A program made the translations under genes and the position numbers. This document shows, piece by piece, positions 32,687-39,467 of a stretch of 39,467 nucleotides of DNA. The notes under the pieces are model-generated. The model made no database searches. It was not told where the DNA came from and worked only from the letters and a program-made list of their open reading frames with translations. Source of the DNA: Candidatus Gastranaerophilales bacterium (GTDB lineage: Bacteria > Cyanobacteriota > Vampirovibrionia > Gastranaerophilales > Gastranaerophilaceae); NCBI GenBank assembly GCA_947589115.1, contig CANPZP010000010.1:1-39467 (forward strand). The letters run 5' to 3'. The number at the start of each line of letters is the position of its first letter. Positions within the stretch are counted from its first letter, which is position 1.

Positions 32687-33814
32687 ATGAGAATAACACT
32701 GAGAAGAATTATATCATTACTTACCGTAGTTATATTATTGTTTAGCGCAGGGAATATTTCATGCGCCAATAATTCTTCGCAAATAAAAAAAGTTGAGCAA
32801 AAACGGCAAATAATAAAAGAAAAAATTAATTCTTTGAAGAAATTGGAGCGCCAAGAGTCAAATAAATTAACAAGAAATCAGCAAAAATTAGAAAAGAATC
32901 AGGAAGAATTAAAGAAATCAAAACAGCAGTTCAACCAAAGGCAGAACACAATAATTTCGCTTCAAAAAGAGCTTGACAGTTGTTTAAAAAAATACAATTC
33001 AAGACAAAATTCGACATCCGAGAGAATACGTCATATATATATGACAAGGCATAATTTAGCTTTGGACTTGCTTGTTTCTTCCGATAGTATGAGCCAGTTT
33101 TTAGACAGAATATACTATCAAAATTTAATAATTAAATCCGATAAAGAGAAAATGAATTCAATAAGAGTAGAGGCAAGAAACATTGCTCTGTTAAAGCAAA
33201 GAATGGAGAGAGAGAAAAAGCAGCTTTCTTATATTATCGGAGATATAAACAGAGAAAATTCAAACATACAACAAACTATATCCCAAAATAAATCAATGCT
33301 GGAGAAGATTCAGAAGGATAAGCGAGCTTATGAACGTTCAGAGAGAGAATTAAAGCGCCAGTCTGACAGATTAACGGCAATGATATCAAAGAGTACAAAG
33401 AACAGTGTTGTAAACGTATCAAAAGGCTTTATACTCCCCGTTCACGGAAGAATTTCTTCTCCGTTCGGCTGGAGAACACATCCTATATTTAAATCAAAAA
33501 TCTTTCATACCGGAATTGATTATGCGGTGCCGTACGGTACTCCCATAAAAGCATCAAATGCTGGAAAAGTTATATATTCAGGTTGGTACGGCGGATACGG
33601 AAAAGTTGTTATATTAGACCATGGTTCTTGTACGGGAGCTCCTACAACAACTTTATATGCACATATGTCGCAGCCAAAGGTTTCAGTGGGACAAAATGTA
33701 ATTAAGGGACAAATAATAGGGCTTTCGGGTTCTACGGGATATTCAACAGGTCCTCACGTTCATTTTGAGGTCAGAATAAACGGTAAACCTCAGAATCCGA
33801 ATAATTATTTATAA
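32687..33814 (+). CDS. M23 murein peptidase with coiled coil (EnvC/NlpD-like)
   Basis: This 375-residue exported protein has a signal peptide (to about residue 27), then a long coiled coil (30-240), then a C-terminal LytM/M23 domain. The domain begins FILPVHGRISSPFGWRTHP and carries the zinc ligands HTGIDYA and HVHFEV, with TLYAHMSQPKVSVGQ between them. All catalytic residues are present, so it is likely an active peptidoglycan endopeptidase or an amidase activator of the EnvC type. AAGGA precedes the ATG. It is in an operon with the small membrane protein and LptD. Confidence 0.93.
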   Translation: MRITLRRIISLLTVVILLFSAGNISCANNSSQIKKVEQKRQIIKEKINSLKKLERQESNKLTRNQQKLEKNQEELKKSKQQFNQRQNTIISLQKELDSCLKKYNSRQNSTSERIRHIYMTRHNLALDLLVSSDSMSQFLDRIYYQNLIIKSDKEKMNSIRVEARNIALLKQRMEREKKQLSYIIGDINRENSNIQQTISQNKSMLEKIQKDKRAYERSERELKRQSDRLTAMISKSTKNSVVNVSKGFILPVHGRISSPFGWRTHPIFKSKIFHTGIDYAVPYGTPIKASNAGKVIYSGWYGGYGKVVILDHGSCTGAPTTTLYAHMSQPKVSVGQNVIKGQIIGLSGSTGYSTGPHVHFEVRINGKPQNPNNYL

Positions 33815-33826
33815 AGGCAGAATAAA

Positions 33827-36034
33827 TTGAAAAACAGATACATAATTTTAATAATATTATTTTTATCAGCTGCAGCGAATGCGGGATTTTCTTCTGATTT
33901 TTATCCCGAGCTGGGGATGGATCCTTTTTATTCTTCATTGAATCCCGCATATACTAATGAAGATTTTGTGAAAAATGATACTTCGGTTTTTTCTTGGTTT
34001 AAGAATAAATTCAAATCGGATAAAAAAAGTGAAGAAATAAAAAATGAACCTGAAGAAACAGAGCAAGCAGAACCATCTTATGATTATACTAGTGAAACAA
34101 AAAATACTCAAAAAATTGAAGAAATCGATTTAAATACAAGCGAGCAGACAAATAATCTGTTACCCGTAAACGATGAAAAAAAGGATACATTAATCGACAG
34201 TCCCCGTAAAAAATATGCATCAAAAAAAGAGCTTGAAAAAGCATTAAGGGAAGAAGAGCGAGAGAATAAGAAACTTGCCGAAACGGAGGCGAAAAAATTA
34301 AATCCGGAGCCGTCCGTATTGGAAAAATTGTTTTTCTTTAAGAAAAGTAAGAAGGCGGCTTCTCAAGAGGAAATAGAGGAAAATCCCGCTCTTGAAATGA
34401 CTGCGGATTCAATGGAATATTATCCGGAGCGCTATGAAGTTGAGGCTGTTGGTAACGCAAAAGTTAATTTTATTGAACAAGGTACAATTTTAACCGCTGA
34501 TAAAATTACATTTAATTATGACAGAAATATATTGAAGGCAAGTCAAAATGTAGTTTTAACCTCTAAAGACTCTACAACGGAGGGAGATTATATAAGACTT
34601 GATTTAACAAATCCCGACGGATGGATAGAAAATCCTATAACAACAAACGATAATATAAAAATAACGGCAAAAGAGGCATTTGTATATCAGGATAAAATAG
34701 AAGAACTTGACGGGGTAGCAAAAATATTAAATGATGAAGTAATAAGACTTGGTGCAGCTTCATTTGCGGGTTATGTCGACCAGAGCAACGTTTTAAATTC
34801 ATCGTTGACTACCTTATCTGACGAGAATAAAGGTGCATATACACTAAAAGCAAAAACAATTTATATAGATGCGAAGGATGAACACGATACAATAACAATC
34901 AAAAATGCGGATGTATATTTCAAAAATCATAAGGTAGCGGTAGTTCCTTCTTTAAAGATAGTAACGAATAAAAAACGTCAAAGCATAGAAACAAACCTTC
35001 CCGAATTTGGGTCGGAAAGCATGCTTGGTACACATATAGGGCCTGCCGTAGTATTAAATGTACCGGGCGGTTCAACCTTAAAATTAGCTCCCATAGTGAC
35101 ATATGCAAAAGATAAAGTGGGGCTTGGCGGTATTGCAAGATTCAGAAACGAATACAATATGACAGAAGCGGCATACGGAACATCAAGAGAAAGATTTTTA
35201 TTAAGAGGTAAACATAAAGTCGCTCCGGGATTAATGTTAAACTATTCAAGTTACACTAACCAGAACGAATGGTTTTTAGGTTATCGTATGCCAAAGTATT
35301 CGGCTCAATTAAATTATTCAAGACATGATTATGTTGATGATTTAAAATTGAATTTTTCACAAATGTATTCGGCAGGTGTATTCGTAGATAAATTACCCGG
35401 TAAAGATTTTAAAGATGCTGAGGGCAGATTCAGATGGATGACCCAAACCCAAAAACCATTATTCACTTATACTAATGAAGAAGGCAATTTGGGATTAAGT
35501 ACGGGACTTGTTGCTCAAACCGCTTCTACTGCGTATACGACGGGTGATGTTTTAGGGTTATTCAGAATAGGGCCTTTCCTTTCAACAAAAGCAGGGCCAT
35601 GGAATCAGTCCGTAATTTTTTATGAAACAGCCACGGCAGGAGATTCTCCTTTTGATTTTGACCGATACAGATACGGTCGGTCTAACCTTGTACTTATTGA
35701 AAGTTTAAAGCTGTGTAAATATGTTTCGGTGGGATATCTTGCTTCTATTGCAATGAATCGGGATGTTAAATCTGATGATTCTTTTCAGGAAAACAGGGTT
35801 ATTTTAAGTCTTGGGCCTGATTATGCAAAAGTTATTATCGGATATGATTCTTTAAGAAGGAGTACAATGTTCTTATTCTCCATGTTATTGGGAATGGAAG
35901 ATTCCGAGGTTGAATTTAAAAAGACAGTACTTAAAAATCCCGAAAAATTCGGAAGAGAAAAACAAAAAACCAAAAAGAAGAAAAAGAATTATAAAAAATA
36001 CTTAAAAGAGGAACCAAATCCTAATTTATTATAA
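33827..36034 (+). CDS. lptD: LptD/OstA-like outer-membrane LPS-assembly protein
   Basis: This 735-residue protein starts with TTG (AAGG upstream; no better start). The signal peptide is MKNRYIILIILFLSAAANA. Residues ~40-180 are a charged linker. Residues ~185-330 form an OstA/LptA beta-jellyroll domain (ALEMTADSMEYYPERYEVEA, GTILTADKITFNYDRNILKA). The rest, ~370-700, is beta-strand-rich and barrel-like, with NYSRHDYVDDLKLNFSQMYS and many aromatic girdles. This is the cyanobacterial-type LptD layout. It would place lipopolysaccharide in the outer membrane. The C-terminus is Lys-rich, odd for a barrel end. Its stop overlaps the convergent UDG gene by 6 nt. Confidence 0.82.
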   Translation: MKNRYIILIILFLSAAANAGFSSDFYPELGMDPFYSSLNPAYTNEDFVKNDTSVFSWFKNKFKSDKKSEEIKNEPEETEQAEPSYDYTSETKNTQKIEEIDLNTSEQTNNLLPVNDEKKDTLIDSPRKKYASKKELEKALREEERENKKLAETEAKKLNPEPSVLEKLFFFKKSKKAASQEEIEENPALEMTADSMEYYPERYEVEAVGNAKVNFIEQGTILTADKITFNYDRNILKASQNVVLTSKDSTTEGDYIRLDLTNPDGWIENPITTNDNIKITAKEAFVYQDKIEELDGVAKILNDEVIRLGAASFAGYVDQSNVLNSSLTTLSDENKGAYTLKAKTIYIDAKDEHDTITIKNADVYFKNHKVAVVPSLKIVTNKKRQSIETNLPEFGSESMLGTHIGPAVVLNVPGGSTLKLAPIVTYAKDKVGLGGIARFRNEYNMTEAAYGTSRERFLLRGKHKVAPGLMLNYSSYTNQNEWFLGYRMPKYSAQLNYSRHDYVDDLKLNFSQMYSAGVFVDKLPGKDFKDAEGRFRWMTQTQKPLFTYTNEEGNLGLSTGLVAQTASTAYTTGDVLGLFRIGPFLSTKAGPWNQSVIFYETATAGDSPFDFDRYRYGRSNLVLIESLKLCKYVSVGYLASIAMNRDVKSDDSFQENRVILSLGPDYAKVIIGYDSLRRSTMFLFSMLLGMEDSEVEFKKTVLKNPEKFGREKQKTKKKKKNYKKYLKEEPNPNLL

Positions 36035-36607
36035 GCTGTCGTAAACTCTTTTTATTTCTTTTATATCTTGCCACATAAGCCATTTGGGACTTCCTTTTTC
36101 CCGTGAAGCATTTCTTAAAAGATAAGAAGGGTGAAATATCGGCATCATTTTTGATCCGTAAGGCCCGTCAAACCATTTTCCTCTGACTTTTGTAATCCCG
36201 CCTATATTTTCACCAAGCATGGAGGTTAATGCTACTTTACCGCACAGTAATATAATTTTAGGTTTTAATATTTCAAGCTGTTTATCAAGATAGGCTCTGC
36301 AAGCTTGTTTTTCTTGCGGTAAGGGGTCCCTGTTCTCCGGCGGTCTGCATTTTATGGTATTACAAATATAAACATTTTTTTTTCTTGAAAGATTAACACA
36401 TTCAAAAATTTTATCCAAAAGCTGACCGGCTTTTCCCACAAACGGTTCACCTTTTTGATCCTCCCAATATCCGGGGGCTTCACCAATTAATACCAGTTTA
36501 TTATTTGCAATCCCTCCCGAAAAAACAACTTTCGTTCTTGTTTCGCAAAGTGCACACTTTGTACAGTTATTACAAATATTTTTTATCTCTTCCAACTCTT
36601 CATACAT
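36029..36607 (-). CDS. Uracil-DNA glycosylase, family 4 (4Fe-4S)
   Basis: This 192-residue family 4 enzyme removes uracil from DNA. The iron-sulfur ligands fit Cys15, Cys18 (CNNCTKCALC), Cys87 (NTIKCRPPENRDP) and Cys103 (ACRAYL). The uracil-binding and catalytic motifs are LIGEAPGYWEDQKGEPFVG and the C-terminal MMPIFHPSYLLRN. There is no ribosome binding site. A TAAAAT lies exactly 6 nt before the ATG (promoter 36614-36642), predicting a leaderless mRNA. It converges on lptD. Confidence 0.95.
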   Translation of the reverse strand: MYEELEEIKNICNNCTKCALCETRTKVVFSGGIANNKLVLIGEAPGYWEDQKGEPFVGKAGQLLDKIFECVNLSRKKNVYICNTIKCRPPENRDPLPQEKQACRAYLDKQLEILKPKIILLCGKVALTSMLGENIGGITKVRGKWFDGPYGSKMMPIFHPSYLLRNASREKGSPKWLMWQDIKEIKRVYDSL

Positions 36608-36613
36608 ATTATA

Positions 36614-36642
36614 ATTTTATACAACATACTTTTAATATTAAA
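36614..36642 (-). promoter_or_regulatory. Promoter of the UDG gene, probably leaderless
   Basis: On the minus strand, TAAAAT (36619-36614) is 6 nt from the ATG at 36607. The -35 (TTTAAT, 36642-36637, 17-nt spacer) is weak. Confidence 0.45.
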
Positions 36643-37037
36643 TATTTAATAAAGATTTATTAAAATATAAAGAAATGTTAATTTTAACTATTATATAACG
36701 ATATGTAAAAAATATATCAATTTTATACAGCATAATGTTTTTATATAAATAGACGGATATTAAGAAAAGCTTTTCAAAGGCGGTTAAATTTTTATTAAAT
36801 GATGCGGCGGGCATGTTAACTAATCAGATGCGGGCTTATATAATTGCCCTAAAGAACTAAACAGAAATAATTTATATTTCTATTATATAACTCTTTTCGT
36901 ATTTTGGGAGAATCTTAGATTCTCCTTTTTATTTATTAATAAATCATAAAAATGAATGGTTAAAAATTTAAATAATGTGGTATTATAATAAAAATAGAGA
37001 AGTAAATAATCAATTTAGCAAATAGGAAGTATAAATT
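36643..37037 (+). other. Intergenic region with a possible terminated small RNA
   Basis: No gene is seen. The middle (36764-36860) is richer in GC than its surroundings and has a perfect palindrome GAAAAGCTTTTC (36765-36776) and a GGGC...GCCC stem (36835-36853). A strong plus-strand terminator follows at 36907-36930, though no plus-strand coding gene ends before it after lptD. This suggests a short non-coding transcript. A GTATTATAAT promoter-like stretch and TAGGAAG precede the prepilin fusion gene. Confidence 0.45.
36907..36934 (+). terminator. Rho-independent terminator
   Basis: GGAGAATC (36907-36914), TTA and GATTCTCC (36918-36925) form a perfect 8-bp stem followed by TTTTTATTTATT. It lies upstream of the prepilin fusion gene and isolates it from lptD read-through. 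Confidence 0.85.
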
Positions 37038-39467
37038 ATGAGTAGAAAAAAACAAGCATTTTCGCTTGCAGAATTGCTGATATCACTTTTGGTTACCAGC
37101 ATGATTTTATCTGCAACGGTTCCGACAATTACAAGAAGAGCAAGTTCAATTAACGAAAACCCCTTTAGTTATTTTAACGGAGCAAATGTTAAGGGGGTTA
37201 TTTCTCCGAGCCAGCAATTATGGATTGGAGGTGCCGGTACTATATCCGGTGATTCAAAACTCGGTAAATTAAATATTGTAACATCGAATGATAATAATAG
37301 ACCCGTATCATTCTTTAGCAGGTCAGATACTCAATTAACTTATATAAATAGTCTTTACACTGATGATTCTAATAATATAGGATTTGGCGAACAAGTATTT
37401 AATCAAGATTTAAAGGATGCAGCACATAACGTAGCATATGGGGCATTTGCTCTTCAAAATCTTACAAAAGGTAAATATAATGTGGCTTTAGGCAGTGAAA
37501 CTTTAACGGCAAATACAGAAGGAAGTGACAATATTGCAATCGGGATGGATGCCTTAACAGGTAATACTAAAGGTAATGATAATGTGGCAATTGGCACCAG
37601 TACTTTGTTTGATAATATAGAAGGTTCTAATAATATAGCAATTGGGTCTAGTTCTCAAAGTTATCATTATAAAGGAGATAATAATATTGCATTAGGTGCT
37701 GAATCCCTGAAATCCTTAGTAAATGGTAATAATATTGTAGCAATTGGTTACAATGCTTTAAATAAATATGAAAATGATAAAGATAAAAACATTAATACAG
37801 ACGGAAGTATAGCAATTGGTGCTTATTCTGCCGCTAAACTTAAAAAAAGTGCATCGGGTATAAATACTGTAGTAGGTTATAATTCTCTGGCCTCGGCTGA
37901 AAATACGGGAAATAATACAGCGTTTGGTGCTAATACTTTAGCAGTACAAACAACGGGAAGCAATAATGTTGCAATTGGTAATAATACTATGTCTTTTTAT
38001 AATGGGTCTTATAATACGGCATTAGGTAACGGTGCATTACGAGGGCAAGAGAGATCTCATGGCGGAGACGGTATTAACAGTACAGGTAGCGAAAATACTG
38101 CAATTGGTACATATACACTTGCTGACAATAAAACAGGAAAATATAACACGGCACTTGGTAGTTACGCAATGGCGAATAATCAAACAGGAAGTTATAACGT
38201 TGCTTTAGGTTATAGGTCATTAAATAACGGAAGAGATAATAACAGTATTGCAATTGGTAATCAAGCTTTATATTATTCAATAAATGGCGAATATAATATC
38301 GTAATAGGAGATAATGCGGTATCTGGATATGACGGTAAATCAGGTTATACAAGTAGTACTAATAAAAACATAATTGCGATTGGTAAAGATGCAGGTCGTT
38401 TTTTGAATAAAAGTCAAAAAAGTATAGCAATTGGTCAAAATGCTTTAAGAGGAAAAGAGAATCAAATAATTCCTTCATATAATGCCGGTGGTAATGTTAA
38501 TACAATTGCTATTGGAGATAATGCATTAGCTTCCAGCTTTGATTCTACATATAATACTGCGATAGGAGTAAATGCGCTTGCTGCAAATGAAACAGGAGAT
38601 ATGAATACAGCAGTTGGTGCTTATGCATTAAATCTTGCAAAAGGTGGTTATAATACGGCTGTTGGGTTTGCAGCATTGGGCGGATTTGATCCTTCAGGCG
38701 GCAGTGCTAAAGGTATTGATTATTCCGGTATTGGAAATGCAGCGCTTGGAGCTTATGCATTACAGGATAATGTAAAAGGAAACCATAATGTAGCAATAGG
38801 TTCCAGTGCTCTTGAAACTAATATTAATGGTAATAATAATATCGCAATTGGATATACGGCAGCATATGGAATAAAACAAAGTTCAAATAATATATGTATA
38901 GGTGATGGTACTTGCGAGTCAGATACTTCGTATCAATTTGAATTAGGCGGAGGTACAGACAATTATAGAAATAAACGTAAATATTTATACGGCTCATTGC
39001 CCGGTCCTGATTTAACAGGCGGCAGCTGGACAAACGGTACTTTATATTTTGACGGTTCCTTTTATCCGAGATATGTGGGTGGTACTACCAGAAGGGTTAC
39101 ATCATTATATGTACAAAATTTAAATTATATTTATTCTCAACAAGATTCCGATATAAGATTAAAAAATGTGTCAGGAAATTCAAATATCGGTTTAAAAGAG
39201 ATATTACAAGTACAGCCAAAGAATTTTACATTTAAAAGAGATAAAAATAAAACACCACGTGTAGGTGTAATAGCACAAGATCTTCAAAAGATATTCCCGA
39301 ACTCCGTATCTCAAAATAGCGAAGGTTATTTAACAATAACTAAAGATGAGATGTTCTATGCAATGATTAATTCCATTAAGGAATTATACTCTAAATTCCA
39401 AGATATGATGGCAAAAATATCGGGCTTGGATAAGAGAATAGAACAGCTTGAGAAACAAAATGCCGCC
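37038..39467 (+). CDS. Prepilin / YadA-like head repeats / S74 chaperone fusion (3' partial)
   Basis: This frame is open for 810 codons from the ATG at 37038 (TAGGAAG upstream) to the window end, with no stop. Residues 1-30 are a type IV prepilin N-terminus (MSRKKQAFSLAELLISLLVT), with cleavage before Phe and Glu5. Residues ~110-630 are about twenty repeats of the YadA-head type, N-x-(A/V)-I-G-x-x-A-L (NNVAIGNNTM, YNTAIGVNALAANETGD), which in trimeric autotransporters form a left-handed beta-roll. The C-terminal part has SDIRLKN, VGVIAQDLQKIFP and ITKDEMFYAMINSIKEL, the S74 intramolecular chaperone of phage tail-spikes, which cleaves itself after trimer folding, then a coiled coil. A pilin helix on such a fibre is unusual. 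Confidence 0.85.
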   Translation, partial: MSRKKQAFSLAELLISLLVTSMILSATVPTITRRASSINENPFSYFNGANVKGVISPSQQLWIGGAGTISGDSKLGKLNIVTSNDNNRPVSFFSRSDTQLTYINSLYTDDSNNIGFGEQVFNQDLKDAAHNVAYGAFALQNLTKGKYNVALGSETLTANTEGSDNIAIGMDALTGNTKGNDNVAIGTSTLFDNIEGSNNIAIGSSSQSYHYKGDNNIALGAESLKSLVNGNNIVAIGYNALNKYENDKDKNINTDGSIAIGAYSAAKLKKSASGINTVVGYNSLASAENTGNNTAFGANTLAVQTTGSNNVAIGNNTMSFYNGSYNTALGNGALRGQERSHGGDGINSTGSENTAIGTYTLADNKTGKYNTALGSYAMANNQTGSYNVALGYRSLNNGRDNNSIAIGNQALYYSINGEYNIVIGDNAVSGYDGKSGYTSSTNKNIIAIGKDAGRFLNKSQKSIAIGQNALRGKENQIIPSYNAGGNVNTIAIGDNALASSFDSTYNTAIGVNALAANETGDMNTAVGAYALNLAKGGYNTAVGFAALGGFDPSGGSAKGIDYSGIGNAALGAYALQDNVKGNHNVAIGSSALETNINGNNNIAIGYTAAYGIKQSSNNICIGDGTCESDTSYQFELGGGTDNYRNKRKYLYGSLPGPDLTGGSWTNGTLYFDGSFYPRYVGGTTRRVTSLYVQNLNYIYSQQDSDIRLKNVSGNSNIGLKEILQVQPKNFTFKRDKNKTPRVGVIAQDLQKIFPNSVSQNSEGYLTITKDEMFYAMINSIKELYSKFQDMMAKISGLDKRIEQLEKQNAA

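Noticed and set aside
37400-38900. Tandem repeats with regular spacing that might look like a CRISPR array
   Set aside because: The periodicity is coding: repeated N-x-A-I-G peptide units in an open frame, with no conserved DNA repeat of constant length and no spacers.
38074-39033. Tyr/Leu-rich open frames on the minus strand (38074-38352, 38824-39033)
   Set aside because: They are antisense shadows of the repeat-rich prepilin fusion and have no ribosome binding sites.

Overview
The window is AT-rich and comes from a Gram-negative-type anaerobic bacterium. The best overall fit is a gut lineage of non-photosynthetic Cyanobacteriota (Vampirovibrionia/Gastranaerophilales). That assignment is inference. 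It rests on an LptD/OstA-type outer-membrane gene, TrmFO, a NifU/NifS pair, a short alpha-glucan phosphorylase, type IV prepilins with FSLAE/FTLAE cores, and many lineage-type hypothetical proteins with short shared N-termini. No marker gene such as 16S rRNA is present to prove it.

Layout. Positions 1-6.8 kb form an integrated mobile island next to a tRNA-Arg(ACG) gene. It holds an ORF6N antirepressor-like gene, a short tyrosine recombinase, a retron-type reverse transcriptase with a structured RNA region directly upstream, a DUF3102-like gene, a 44-codon gene, an excisionase-like HTH gene, an unknown zinc-ribbon gene and a full-length integrase beside the tRNA. A truncated second tRNA-Arg, cut at the T-loop, lies just beyond and marks an old integration or duplication event.

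From 7.2 to 36.6 kb is mostly chromosomal: a degenerate GT2-like membrane protein, two lineage hypotheticals, XerD, a CNT nucleoside transporter, a secreted alpha/beta hydrolase-like protein, three small secreted proteins (two built of 11-residue repeats), nifU-nifS, a cluster of proteins built from NUMOD1/IENR1-like modules, trmFO, a TadZ/CpaE-like ATPase followed by an apparently catalytically dead CpaF-like partner, and a response regulator plus soluble histidine kinase behind a structured leader. Then come a prepilin gene interrupted by a C9 tract, serB, a GlgP-like protein lacking the PLP lysine, 5-formyl-THF cyclo-ligase, a 33-residue membrane peptide, an M23 peptidase, an LptD-like protein and a family 4 uracil-DNA glycosylase.

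The last 2.4 kb is an open reading frame running off the window. It encodes a type IV prepilin N-terminus fused to about twenty YadA-like head repeats and a C-terminal S74 (tail-spike chaperone) domain.

Three themes recur. The first is surface and pilus biology: the C-tract prepilin, the TadZ/pseudo-CpaF pair, the prepilin-YadA-S74 fusion, LptD and M23. The second is mobile-element biology: retron, integrases and tRNA scar. The third is expression: several genes without a Shine-Dalgarno sequence have a TAAAAT-like -10 box about 6 nt before the ATG, which predicts leaderless mRNAs.
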